Below are positions 1-10,746 of a DNA stretch of 64,000 nucleotides, in pieces. Under the pieces are notes generated by a model. That model was not told the origin of the DNA. It made no database searches and worked only from the letters and a program-made list of their open reading frames with translations. Numbering within the stretch: position 1 is the first letter of the stretch; each line of letters starts with the position of its first letter. Source of the DNA: Nageia nagi. Taxonomy: Eukaryota > Pinophyta. The stretch is from the NCBI GenBank assembly GCA_050084985.1, contig JBITNC010000001.1, positions 194,122,001-194,186,000 on the forward strand, in the 5' to 3' direction. A program made the translations under genes and the position numbers.

Positions 1-1465
1 GTACAAGAAGCATATTGTAACATAAAAGCATCATCATTTATTTATAGATTATATCCCCTCTCTCATGATTGCTTGTTATTTGTAGAATTTTATACAATCA
101 AGGGCATGAACCATCCAATATCGAGACACCAAATAATCTAATTGATATCAATATCCCATCCCTCCATCTCCTAATAATTTATAAAATACACTCACCCATT
201 ACTTTCTTTGATACCTTCCTAAAAAAAATTAAAATATATTAATGACATAACATAAATCAAAGCTATCAAAAATCATTATAAATTTAAGTTATAAAATACA
301 ATAATATTTTAAAGAAAAAGATAGATGATTATATTTTGTCAAGCTATTACTATATTTTCAATCTTAAGAAGAAGAACAAAATCCATACACCCTCATTACA
401 ACTTAAAAATCTTTACTTTAATCATTTCAATTATTTAATGTGTATACTACCACTATTCATACGTAGTATTGATATTTACAATGGCCCGGAGTGCTTCATT
501 CTGAAGCAAGGAAAGCAACACAGAAAGCAAGACTGCTCATATATCAAACCCTAGCAGGTAAGTGCATTTCCTATTTGCAAATGTATAAACTTGGACCATG
601 TATTTAGCCTATTTTCTTGTTTAGATTTTCTTGGCAGGTTTTATATTTCGAGTGTCGCCTGCTTTAATAGAGACATTAAACCCTTTTGCCTTAAACAGAA
701 AGTTAACATATTAGCAGTCATTTCCCAAAACAAAGCATTTTAACAATATAATTCAAGGTCCAGAGATTTCAAGGGCATTGTTAATTTCAAAATTCCTTAT
801 TTGACCTTGTATCAAAGTTTTATGAATAAGGTTCCAATCAACATCCTCTATTGGATCCAAAACACACATATTACTCCATATGATTTCAATGTTGTAAAAA
901 TAGTTTGTATTAAAAAAAAAGGAAATAATATAAGTAAACTCCTATAAATTCATGGCTTCTAGTATTATGCATGTTATTTGGTTCATTAATGAAACTGTGT
1001 TTGTATTGTATTGACTCTCTGAACACCAACTAGCTATGAAATAATACATGTCAAAACTATATGTCAAATCCTCTAAAAGTAAACAAGCAATTTCTCATCC
1101 TATGTTCTTTAAATGAGTTAAAACATAGGGCATACTTTTCTTTATGATGTTCTGCAGTTCTTATATTACTAGTACATGGTCCAACTTTGATTGTTTCTGA
1201 TAGGAAATATTTGCAATGAGATATAGATGTGTGCCCCAACACAATTATTCGTATGTTAGACATGAAAATTAAAGAGCAAAACTTAAATGCATTCATTGTC
1301 TATGTAGTTTCATGTTATGGTTGTATAATTTGTTGTGCTTGAAAATAAGGTACAAGTAATTTTTTTCCTGTCCATACAAAATACACTTGGTATCTATAAT
1401 ATCCTCTATTTAAGTATCAACTTACTGTATAAAGGATGCGTATAAAATCCTTTATATGGTAAATC
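1..1465. other. AT-rich DNA, no gene seen
   Basis: I see no recognisable coding region, RNA gene or mobile-element end here. The reading frames present are short (under 80 codons), low in complexity and without family motifs. Confidence 0.5.
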
Positions 1466-1468
1466 ATA

Positions 1469-1664
1469 AAATAAAATTTATACATTGATATTACTGTCAA
1501 GGTTCATTTTATCATATTTATTATTATAAATTAATTTCATTACAGTTGGTTTCTACGGGAATCACCAACCTACGAATCATAATCTTCTTTGTTTATATAA
1601 TTATAAATTATAAATTTTTCTTAAAATGAACCTTGACAGTAATGTCAAAGCATATATTTTATTT
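1469..1664. repeat. Foldback (MITE-like) hairpin element, 196 bp
   Basis: The core is a perfect 22-bp inverted repeat: ATTACTGTCAAGGTTCATTT(TA) at 1490-1511 and its reverse complement at 1622-1643. Imperfect pairing extends outward to about 1469 and 1664 (aaataaaat on both arms). An inner stem, GTTGGT...ACCAAC, lies in the loop near 1545-1571. The size and structure fit a foldback or miniature inverted-repeat transposable element. I could not define a target-site duplication, so the exact ends and the superfamily are uncertain. Confidence 0.6.
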
Positions 1665-1667
1665 ACA

Positions 1668-1822
1668 ACTAGTTCAAACTTATGGACAAGAAATGGGACC
1701 TGGATCAACCTAACAGTACTTGTCCTTGCATTTGATTTACAAGTGATCAAGAAATAATACCTAGTTTAAACTTTAGGCAAGGAATGGGACCTGGTTCAAC
1801 CTTACATTATCTGTCTCTGTAC
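1668..1822. repeat. Diverged direct duplication, about 92-bp spacing
   Basis: Two related copies begin at 1668 and 1760. They share a CTAGTTnAAAC start and the block AATGGGACCTGG(A/T)TCAACC. The copies differ at many positions, so the duplication is old. Confidence 0.5.
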
Positions 1823-1881
1823 CTTCTTACCAAATACATATATAATGATAGTGCTTTCATGTTTAGTTTAATAAGATATCA

Positions 1882-1959
1882 TTTCTGAATTCATTGAAGA
1901 TTTATGATTATATTTTCATATTTCTGAATGCATTGAAGATTTCTGATTATATTTTCATT
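1882..1959. repeat. 39-bp tandem duplication
   Basis: Two adjacent 39-bp units (1882-1920 and 1921-1959) start TTTCTGAAT and share CATTGAAGATTT and GATTATATTTTCAT. They differ at about three positions. Confidence 0.75.
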
Positions 1960-2234
1960 ACTCTTTATGCACATTACATGTTTGTAACTTCCTTTGAAGA
2001 AATGAGCAGTACAAAGACCAAAGGCCAACCAACTTGATTGGTGATGGTATTTTTTGCAGTGCTCAAATAGAATCAAATTATTATAAATTTTCAGGTTATC
2101 AAGCTTCATTCCAAGCTCAACTTTGAAAAAAATTCCAACAATGAGAAACCAATTTATTATAACGAAGACCTTCTCTTTGTTGCCACGCTTCTAATGCACT
2201 CCCATAATTCAAAGTGATGGCATTTGTTGTAGTA

Positions 2235-2398
2235 TTCAAAAATAATATCAAGTTGTGAAAAACTGTCAAGTTTATCTAGCTCCATTCCAAGCATAGCCTT
2301 GAAAACATCTCCCAAGTTCAAAAATTATATCAAGTTGTGTTAAATTGTCAAGTTTATCTAGGTCCAAACCAAGCATAGCCTTGAAAACATCTCCCAAC
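2235..2398. repeat. 82-bp tandem duplication
   Basis: Units at 2235-2316 and 2317-2398 share TTCAAAAAT(A/T)ATATCAAG, TCAAGTTTATCTAG and CATAGCCTTGAAAACATC. A more diverged third relative lies near 2090-2190 (CAAGCTTCATTCCAAGCTC). On the minus strand the units read as short open stretches, so they may be an eroded coding repeat, but I recognise no family. Confidence 0.6.
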
Positions 2399-2559
2399 AA
2401 AGAAAACAAGTTTTTTTTATAAAGATGACCTTGTCTTCATTGCCAGCAACACTTTCTATGCACTAGGACTCAACACTAATATACTTGTGAAGATTTACAG
2501 TCTGCAACATCTACCTAGAAAGCTCTTGAACATTTTTGTCTTTGAAAACCTTTTGCAAG

Positions 2560-3900
2560 GAAAATTGTTGCATTAGCAATAATGTTTTTGCATTGGATAA
2601 CCTGTTTTGTTGCACTGGGTATTTACTAACTTCTCTTCTGTATGTCTACTTCTGAATTCTTGAAATGAATATACATCTTTATCCTTGATATCAGTATCCA
2701 AGACATCCAAATATCTTTCTAAATTCATGTTATTCAGACTGTCCGAGAAACACCGAAACAGCTTATTCATTATGCTTTGTAATCACTAGTCTCTATATGA
2801 ATCCGTCACCAAGATTACATGGGTGATAAGTTGCGTTGTGTAAAATTAAACTTGAAAACTTGAAGTTTGCCCCCTTAAATTCAATGACATCCTTATCGGC
2901 CAAATATGCCACATATGGGAGAGGTGATACAATCTTAGTTGAGAAAAGTATTTCATAAGATATAAAAAGTAAAGTCAACATTTAATTTCCTTTATTGGTT
3001 TGTAGAAACTATCAAGATTCAAGAGCTTTTTAATATCATCAACGTAGGGGTTTTAATATCATCAACGTGGGGGTGGGAGTTGAATATGATACCTGCCTTC
3101 ACACCTCGCTTGTTTCTCAACTCCCCTAACAAAAGTGATTTTTGGATAGAGAAAGATCAAAGCCATTGATTATTTTTGGCAAAATACCTGTGAAAGTAAG
3201 AAATGGTGTGTATATATATTATTAATATGGATTGAATCTGTTATTTCCTTGTTCGGCCAATATGACTAATAGAGATCTTCCGACAGGAAGAAGCGCCATT
3301 TTTCTTATAACCAAGAAGAAACCATTATTGGGCATACAGCATGATAAAGCATTTTGAACATGAAGAAATATGCATACGTTTGTGCTGTTCCGCATGAGTA
3401 TAATATCAGTTGTATTTTCCTTGAAATCGTAAAGTTGCTCAAGATAGATTTATAGAATAAAATCCTTATCAAAATCCCAACGAGCAAAATACCAAACCAG
3501 ACAAATACAAATTGGTGGTTTTCTTACCAAGACTGTTGCTAAGCCCAAAAGTTTGTCAGAAACCCTTCAAATATATGACGAAACTGTGGAGATATGTTAT
3601 AGAGGTTCCTAACCTAAATGATTTGGGAAAAAATAATTTACACAAGATTCAACACGTCTGAAAATATAATGACAGCGTAAGATAAATTCGTAATATAGTT
3701 TACATCAGCAAAAATATACAAAATTGGTAATAAAACAAGATAAAATCGAAAACAGAAAACCTGTCAGAAAGTAGTAGAGCAAAGTTGCAGCCGTTAGATG
3801 CTCCGACGAAAATGAATCCCGTGTATTGAATTGAAGCGACGAAGAACCCTCAATCCTTCAAACCCTGAATTTATGTGTTTTACCCTTATTCTCCTTTCGC
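2560..3900 (-). pseudogene. Possible eroded low-copy gene or 5' exon region
   Basis: The stretch is less AT-rich than its surroundings. On the minus strand it has short open segments (2573-2770, 2793-2981, 3305-3487) and an ATG in good context at 3299 whose frame reads MALLPVGRSLLVILAEQG before a stop. A pyrimidine-rich stretch ending in CAG (just upstream of about 3187 on the minus strand) looks like a 3' splice site. No segment shows a recognisable domain. It could equally be random sequence or unannotated repeat; I put it forward only as a candidate. Confidence 0.15.
3028..3073. repeat. 23-bp tandem duplication
   Basis: TTTTAATATCATCAACGT(A/G)GGGG occurs twice back to back (3028-3050, 3051-3073) with one mismatch. 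Confidence 0.8.
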
Positions 3901-4322
3901 TTAATCGGGTATTCTAACGCTAGTAATTTTCTCTTTTGACCTTAGTGTTTTAATCCAAATCCATCTAAATTTTCACCCTTTGCGGTGCGTACATGGGCTT
4001 ACATGTTCGTACCATCTTCTTAGCAGATTTTAAGTACAAGTTATTAAGTTAATAATTATATATATTTAAATGGTCAAATATAGAAAAAAATTGAGTAAGT
4101 TTTTAATTTTTAATTTTTCTAATCAATTAATACGAAGAGATCATCTTTCACTTTAGATAAGTTATTATAATGATAATGAATCAAGACATTATTTTGCATC
4201 TAAGGTTCATGTTGCAATAAGATTGAACAGAAGATGTTTTGAAGAATGTTGTTAAAATTTATGAAGAATACACTTAGTTTTTGGTTTTGTCATTAAAACT
4301 CACTAATAATTATTCATATTTA

Positions 4323-4525
4323 TGTTAAAAATTATAATCATTATTGTGTAATACCTCTCTTTAATATAACTCACTTAATACTTAGATATTAAAAATTATA
4401 ATGCATTATTATGTAATACTTTTATTTAATATAATCCACTTAAAAATTATAATGTATTATTATGTAATATCTCTCTTTAATATAACCCATTTAATACTGA
4501 TAAGTATGCATTATAATTTTTAACA
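4323..4525. repeat. Inverted and tandem cluster of LTR-end sequence
   Basis: The segment begins TGTTAAAAATTATAAT and ends with its inverse ATTATAATTTTTAACA, giving 16-bp terminal inverted repeats. Inside, three tandem units start at about 4323, 4389 and 4440. Each resembles the outer terminus of the adjacent LTR D read in the opposite direction (TTATAATG, ATTATTRTGTAATA, CTCTCTTTAATRTAAC). It is either a small terminal-inverted-repeat element or a rearranged set of LTR ends. Confidence 0.5.
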
Positions 4526-4527
4526 AA

Positions 4528-5008
4528 TGAGGGATTTACATCTTAAATAGTAAAATCCTAATCTACCAAGATCTCAAAAAGGTTTTCTAAACCAACATAA
4601 CAAATAGTCAATCTCACAATTTGAACACATAAGAAATATAGTGATTCCTCCATCTCTTAAGAGTACATTCACTTTAAACCATCTTTTCTATTGCTTCTCA
4701 TAAGAAAACTCTCCTACAAATTCTCAATAATTCTTTTATAAGAATTCTTTTACAAAACTCTTGCAAGAACATTCATACAATTCTACAAAATTAGCATTTT
4801 CATGCTTCTCTAAGTGTGTTACAAAAGGGGGTATCCCTCTATTTATAGCATACAACACTCTCTTTGACCACCCTTTTACCCAAGAGTTAAATTAAAAAAA
4901 AATTAATATTTTATTTCTTTAATACATAAGGTATATAGATACTTTTAATTATTAAGTGGGTTACATTAAAGAGAGGTATTACACAATAATACATTATAAT
5001 TTCTAACA
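4528..5008 (-). mobile_element. LTR D, copia-type 3' LTR of a minus-strand element
   Basis: It starts TGAGGGATTT and ends TTTCTAACA (TG...CA). It shows the same organisation as LTR A and LTR B below: a segment resembling the 'GATTCCTCC...GAGTACAT' box, a reversed TATA box at 4840-4847 and a TTCTAACA end followed by a polypurine tract. The tract adjoins the high-coordinate end, so this is the 3' LTR of an element whose interior lies to the right. I found no matching 5' LTR; LTR C at 7944-8585 is clearly different. Confidence 0.65.
4840..4847 (-). promoter_or_regulatory. TATA box in LTR D
   Basis: On the minus strand the sequence reads TATAAATAGAGGG, the same TATA-box context as in the other copia LTRs of this window. 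Confidence 0.55.
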
Positions 5009-5017
5009 CTTCTCCTT
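5009..5017 (-). promoter_or_regulatory. Polypurine tract of element D
   Basis: On the minus strand AAGGAGAAG lies directly next to the LTR D terminus. This is the position where plus-strand DNA synthesis is primed. Confidence 0.55.
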
Positions 5018-6480
5018 AATGCAATATTAAAATAGAGAGTCGAGAATACAAAGAAAAAAAGTAAGAGAGTTCTCTTCCATAATAATACAATTAGAGATGA
5101 GAACTTGTAAGAATGTAATAAATTTAGATGGTTCTACAAGGTTTAACTATTTAACCATTTTAACAAATAGTTTTACAATATAATCATCAACCATAAATGG
5201 TTTCAATGTATAAGTAGTAATCATTCAACAACAAGTTGTCGTGCAAGTTGACATGATGAGCCTCCATGAGTCTACTCACCCAAAGTAAGTAGCCTGCATT
5301 AAGAAGAAACTTGCATGCTACAAGTAGCTCTTAAATAAGATCAATTAATTGTATCACACATTCATTCATAAATGAATCAAATAATACAATCCATACATTG
5401 ATCAAATAGTGCATACAAAAGGTTAAGTAAATATATATGCATAACATCAAAAATGATATCCATCATCAATTATGATATCTAAGAATATCACATATGCATA
5501 CACAATATCATATGTGTACTAAAATAAAATATATCATATATGAGCATGTATATCAATGATATATTAATATCTAAATATACATAATATTCAATGCATTATC
5601 AACCATATGTTACCAAGTCAATTTTACCATCTTAAACAAGTTCAACTTTACCATCCTAAGCAATGATATAGGTTTATATCTATACTGTAAGCCTTAAAAA
5701 AGTATGCATTACGAACGAAAAGAACAAAAAATTATCCTAAGACGTTATTGTATGAAAGTTGCATTGTATATGATAGATGGTCGTTAATGTAGTTAAAGTT
5801 GAAGAATATATGTATGTATAAAAGTTGAAAGATATATATATATATTGAAGTTGTATGTATAAAAGTTGAAAGATATATATATATATATATATATATATTG
5901 AAGTTGATATCATATTTATTTCTTCCCCTTAATGACAAATTCATCAATCAAAGAGGCAGTCACTTGTTGTATAACCACATGTGTTGAAAAAAATAAAGCA
6001 TAAGCATATACGAGTTTCTCACATATGGATAATTAAACAGTGCCAAAATTCACATATCGATTCCTCATGTAGTGATAACTAAAATAATGCTAGAAGAAGC
6101 CAAGATGTACCACTAGTTTCTTACATAAAGTGAATTAACTATGAAGGTGTACATCAAATATGCAAAACATATACAACTAATTCCTCATACGAAGCAAACT
6201 AACCACAAAGGTGTACAGTCACATGTTAATAATGCATAAATTCTTATCTATTTACAAACATGTTGAGTAGGAGGTTTAAGTTCTCCTTAAACAATATTGT
6301 AGCATAAATGAAAAATAAGCCACAACAAGTAAACTTGACTATGCCACTAGTTAAGATGTCAAAGCCATAAAAATAAATACCATTTTAACTATGTTACTAG
6401 TTAAAATGTATATGATGAAAAAAGATAGCATTTATCCAATCATATGGATGCAATTTTTCATCTAAGATTGTAATGTGAGA
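5018..6480 (-). mobile_element. Non-coding 3' interior of element D
   Basis: There is no gag or pol coding. The block around 5236-5330 (GAGCCTCCATGAG, AAGTAGCCTGCAT, TGCATGCTACAAG) is homologous to the conserved segment downstream of pol in copia A (11460-11560) and B. Stretches at 6010-6090 resemble single units of the B-type 3' minisatellite (CTCACATATGGATAA). Together these place the region between pol and the 3' LTR of a copia element related to families A and B. Confidence 0.55.
5806..5900. repeat. TA-rich tandem repeat
   Basis: Two units of roughly 40 bp contain GTATGTATAAAAGTTGAAAGA followed by a TA run of different length and then TTGAAGTTG. The second TA run covers about 5873-5898. 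Confidence 0.7.
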
Positions 6481-6703
6481 GAAGGACGAACCTTTTTAAC
6501 CACTCTAACATTTAACAATCACAAAGAAGAGAGAACCTTTTTAGCCACTCCAAGGTTTGCCAATGATTGAGAAGGTCGAACTTTTTTAACTACTCCAATA
6601 TATGGCAATTACGAAGAAGATCAAATCTTTTTAACCACTCCAATATTCAATAATCACAAAGAAGGGTGAATCTCTTTAACCATTCTAATTTGCATATATT
6701 GAC
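6481..6703. repeat. 45-bp minisatellite, five units
   Basis: Units start at 6481, 6526, 6571, 6616 and 6661, exactly 45 bp apart, each beginning GAAG. The conserved parts are the GAAG start, TTTTTA, a CCACTCC-like block and an AATCAC-like end. Because 45 is a multiple of three, the plus strand reads a 15-residue repeat with the core RTFLTTP, interrupted by TGA in units two and five. I cannot tell whether it was ever translated. Confidence 0.85.
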
Positions 6704-7930
6704 ATTAGCTTTTCATAATTAAACAAGAATCCATCCATGTATAATTACATAAGGTGTTTATATATTGCCAATTTGTATCATTATAAAATGAAGAGTTAAT
6801 ATAATCATGATATATTTCCTAGCACACCAAAGTGTAAATAAAGATTTAGTATACTTTGTTAGAATACACCTAAAGGTACCCATACATGTCTTATTCAAAG
6901 TAAGAAATGTGGACATAACCAGATAAATGGTAACGAATAATCATCACACATTAACTGATGATTAAAATTTAATATGATATTATCCCTTAAGGGTTAAATG
7001 GACAAATGATCATATAATCATCCTATCATATTATGTGCAAACATTTGAAAGAAAAAATTATAATAAATAAATAAAAATTATAATTTTTTAACTTAATAAT
7101 AGTAGAAAAAAACATTTTATTTTAGTGGTATATATACATTTTTGTATAAAAAATATAAAAAAAAAATGAATTTTGTTTTAATTAAAAAATAAAATATAAA
7201 TTTTACAGAATGAATTTTATAAACTAAGATACTCATTAATAATTGCAAACTTTTATAATGCAAGTACTTGCAAGAAATTGTAAAATTTACTATTGTAATG
7301 TAATTAAACATTTTTCTTTCTTGCAAAAAAAAATCATTCAAATTGAATTATTTTTCTAAGTTTGCAACAAAGAAATCAGATCTTATCATAGTTTTCAATC
7401 TAAAAAAATTAGATCTAACTAAGCAAGAAAAATTAGACATTTTAATTTTTTATGAGATCTAAGAAATGATTTATAAGCAATATTAGATCTAACATAATTA
7501 TTTAAGAAATCACAATAATCCCATGTAAACACATGTATAATTCCATTTTGAAATGCAACCATAAAAGGATCTTAAAATCTATTTTTTCAAAAGAATTAGA
7601 TTTAACTATGCACAAAAAATTAGATTCACTAATTTTCTCAAAATCATAAAATCTAATCGTATACTATAAGTTAGATCTAACTTCAAATACTACTAACGTG
7701 TTATTAACATAAAATTGTTAGATCTTAGCCAATTACACTCAAGATCATATTAGTAGAGATATCAAATTCCAACTCAAAAAATAAGAAATTGAAATTGATC
7801 AACCATTGAAGTTTCAAAAATGAAATAAGATTAGGGATAGGTATAAATTAGGGATAGGTATACCTTCAACTTTGAGGCGAGTTACCTCAAGATCATCAAG
7901 TAAAAATTTGAAAAAGATCACCATAAGGAG
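6704..7930 (-). mobile_element. Leader-like AT-rich interior next to LTR C
   Basis: There is no coding sequence. The final part (7820-7930) contains an 18-bp direct repeat (TTAGGGATAGGTATA). On the minus strand it runs from the primer-binding site through GAGGTAACTCGCC, like the start of a copia leader. Many dispersed TTAGATCTAA-type short palindromes occur at 7360-7740. I interpret it as the 5' leader of element C. Confidence 0.4.
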
Positions 7931-7942
7931 GCTCTGATATCA
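7931..7942 (-). promoter_or_regulatory. Primer-binding site of element C
   Basis: On the minus strand TGATATCAGAGC lies one base after the LTR C end. It matches the usual copia site TGGTATCAGAGC (complementary to the 3' end of initiator-Met tRNA) except for one base. It fixes LTR C as a 5' LTR on the minus strand. Confidence 0.7.
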
Positions 7943-7943
7943 C

Positions 7944-8585
7944 TGATGGGAATTGAAGGATTCCATAACCCAAGAACACTTGTAGGACCTCCATCAAATC
8001 TAAATATCCTTCTAAAGTAAGAATAAAGAATCAATCACACTAAATTGAAATAAGATATATAGTGGGCTAAGGGAGTACATCCACTGCACTTGGAAATCTC
8101 TATATATCTTCATGGCTATATACAATATACAATACTAACTCTCCTATAAGCTCTAATACCTATTTTAACATATCATACTTTAAGTATCCAAGCGTATTTT
8201 TCTCCTACTCATGGGGTCCTTTTATAGGATTCTAAGTTAACCCTAAGTGGTTAGTAAACTTAACCACTTATGGTTAATTGACTATGAATTTACATTAAGA
8301 ATTATTATATTTGAGTGAGTAGGCCACTCTTCACATGGGTGCTCCACCTAATTAGATGATGCATAATATAAAATTATGCTCTTACATAATTCATGTGTAC
8401 ATCACATGTGTACACTTACACTATGGGCCTACATGCCCATGTGGACAAACTCCCATTATATTATTATGTGGGGTTCCACAATAACCTTCATGGATAATCC
8501 ACTTATTAACTTAAGTTGGATTATTCCATGATATTACAAAATACAATGTAAATATACATTTTCAAATTACATTATAATTCTAACA
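7944..8585 (-). mobile_element. LTR C, 642-bp 5' LTR on the minus strand
   Basis: It starts TGATGGGAATTG and ends ATTCTAACA. A primer-binding site flanks it on the left, and the right flank is the gypsy G1 integrase, which stops abruptly at 8586. The element therefore appears to have landed inside G1. A TATAAAAGG-like promoter on the minus strand sits near 8218-8228. The 3' LTR partner is not recognisable in the window, so the element is truncated or chimeric with D. Confidence 0.65.
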
Positions 8586-9270
8586 TATTCTAATATTTGT
8601 TCTATGTACCCAAAGTGCATAAGGTAATTATTCATGCCAATTTGCTTTGTATTTATCCCATATTTTTACCAAAATGATTTTTATAGTTTTGTTTGATGCT
8701 TCTATTTGATCATTTTTTTAAGATAATTTATTGAAGAAAATGTTTAAGTAATATGAAATTTTTTACAAAAAGTTTTCATGTCCTTACCTTTGAAATTTGG
8801 CCCATTATCTTTTATCAATCTTTGCGATACTCCAAACCTTATGATGATGTTCTCAACTAAGAAAGTAATGATTTTGTCTTGTATAATTGATTTCATTGGA
8901 ATAGCTTCAACCCATTTTGTAGTAAACTCTTTAGCTGTGATGATGAATTTATGACCTTCCCTTGAATGTGGATTAATAAGCATGATCAAATATGTGCCCT
9001 AAGTTGTAAATGGCCATGGATAAACTATAGAGTTTAATTTTTGAGTTGGTTATTTTTCTAAATTTGAATGCTTTTGACATTGCAAATAACTCTTAACATG
9101 ATTCTTGCAATCCTCCTCAATTGTAGGGTGTATAATGCTTTTGCAAAGAAGTGACCTCCACACAACCCATCATGTGCTTGTTCTATTGTTGTTATTTTAT
9201 ATTGTGTTAGGCATTTCAAAAAGATCTCCATAAAATGATATTTTATACAAAATTTTACCAATAATCATAT
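8586..9270 (-). pseudogene. Gypsy G1 integrase, broken
   Basis: On the minus strand, 9261-9058 carries the zinc-binding region before integrase (AHDGLCGGHFFAK, then RVICNVKS, where the CxxC is degraded). 8989-8744 carries the integrase core with KWVEAIPMKS, FLVENIIIRFG and IKDNGPNFKGKD (second catalytic Asp). Beyond a stop, 8743-8586 continues with the catalytic-Glu motif (IEASNKTIKI), WHE and PYALWVHRTN, and then ends exactly at LTR C. The family inserts element cDNA into chromosomes. Several stops and the missing C-terminal part make it non-functional. Confidence 0.85.
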
Positions 9271-9414
9271 ACTTAATAAATGTTCTCTTTAATCTAACTC
9301 TTTCATTTCTATCATAAGTTTCTAGAATTATTTAATCTTTCAAATAATTGTAAATATCAACATACCATTGTTAAGTATCATATTCTAGAGAAAGAAGGCA
9401 TGTATGTACTTCAT

Positions 9415-9880
9415 CTAGTTGATCAAGGTAAGAAGTGTACCAAGCTTCTTAATATTGAGTATAGTTTTTTCATATTCTATCTCAATTAGTACCAATAAAG
9501 CTGCACTTGCCATTGCATCTGCATACTTATTGTTAGTCCTTGGAATATTTTGAATATTGTACCCATCAAATTCATCAAGCAATTTAGTAACCACTATATT
9601 GTATGGTTTCAATTTCTCATCTTTTGTATTATACGTATCATTGACTTTATTTACAAGTTCTGAATCACCATATATTTTCAAATCATTCATTTTTAAATCC
9701 ATAGTTGCTTTCAAACCCAAAATCAAAGCTTCATATTCTACTATGTTGTTAATACAATTAGAGTTAACTTTATATGCCATAGGGATTACCTCATCAGAAG
9801 GTGATATTAGAACAATACCTACTCATGTCCCATAAGTACATTTTGATCCATCAAAATACAACGTTCAAGTTGTAGGTTTA
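9415..9880 (-). pseudogene. Gypsy G1 second (aRNH-type) RNase H
   Basis: Minus-strand motifs in order are YFDGSK near 9845-9862 (first Asp), NIVEYEALILGLKA (Glu), IYGDSELVNKV (Asp) and NNKYADAMAS (last Asp). This order matches the additional archaeal-like RNase H domain that follows the standard one in Tat-lineage gypsy elements. The long open stretch is 9780-9415; a stop (TGA/TAG type) near 9830 separates the first motif. It lies between the first RNase H remnant and the integrase, in the correct order for G1. Confidence 0.8.
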
Positions 9881-10228
9881 TCCTTCATGTAGCAAACAAA
9901 ATCATCTGAGACAACCATCTTTTCACCATCATATCGTTAATAGCATTCAGACAATGCTGCACGCTATTGATAGTATGAATCCCCATCATATTCATATGGA
10001 AATTTTTTGTGCACAATTGTACCATCATTCTAGGGAAATTCTATTCTCAAGTCTTCAATTGCCTATCCTTTTACATATTTTTGCTTCAACACATCGATGT
10101 CAAACTCTTGTAGTCACATCAACCACTTAGCTAACCTTTTTTAACAAATGTTGCTTTGCTACAAGATATTTCAATAAATTAACTAGACTAAAAACATATG
10201 TAGTGTAATATAAAAGATAAGTAACATC
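9881..10228 (-). pseudogene. Gypsy G1 first RNase H, C-terminal remnant
   Basis: On the minus strand the frame starting at the copia boundary reads TTYVFSLVNLLKYLVAKQ followed by a frame with EFDI-like sequence. This resembles the end of the gypsy RNase H domain (SRVDPLKYLLSKP...EFDI). Stops and frameshifts are frequent. About 150-200 residues expected between the reverse transcriptase end at 37252 and this point are absent, so G1 was already deleted here or lost sequence at the B-minus insertion. Confidence 0.55.
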
Positions 10229-10233
10229 AAAGG
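10229..10233. other. Candidate target-site duplication of B-minus (left)
   Basis: AAAGG here and AAAAG at 37246-37250 flank the B-minus element. They differ at one base, so the duplication is plausible rather than certain. Confidence 0.45.
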
Positions 10234-10732
10234 TGAGAGAGTAGAACTATAAATTAAACAACTCTAAACTTCCAATATCACATGAAAGCTCACAAAACAC
10301 ATCTAACAAACTCATAAATCAATCTTAGAAAGATAACTCAAGATATAAGTGGTTCTTCTAACTAGGAGTACATCCACTAACTATATCTCACTTCATTCAC
10401 AAATATGAACTCTTACAATTCTCCTAATCTCATATTTTAACACTATTTTCTAGCATAACTTTACTTCATAAATTGGTGTGTAATCATAAAGAGAGAGCCT
10501 TCTATTTGTAAGCCAAAATCTCTCTTTAGATCATCTTTTTATCCAATGTACAAAAGCATGATATGCACATCCTTTTACCCAAGGGGTATGCTTATGACAT
10601 GGAGTGTAGGATAAGTCACATTATCATATTCACTTACATACATAAGGTATCAAATGATACCCTTAAGTATTAGTAAATTTATATATAAGATTATTACAAA
10701 GCCTTTATAATAATGCATTATACATTACAACA
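10234..10732 (-). repeat. LTR of B-minus (3')
   Basis: It starts TGAGAGAGTAGAA and ends CATTACAACA, and matches 36746-37245 along its whole length. The TATA box present in the 5' copy is mutated here (TATTTGTA at 10503-10510 in plus orientation). Confidence 0.95.
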
Positions 10733-10741
10733 CTCCCCCTT
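10733..10741 (-). promoter_or_regulatory. Polypurine tract of B-minus
   Basis: AAGGGGGAG on the minus strand directly abuts the 3' LTR. A-minus inserted a few bases internal to it. Confidence 0.8.
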
Positions 10742-10746
10742 AATGC

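Noticed and set aside
5732-5947. 71-codon Tyr/Ile-rich minus-strand frame
   Set aside because: It is produced by the TA microsatellite at 5806-5900.
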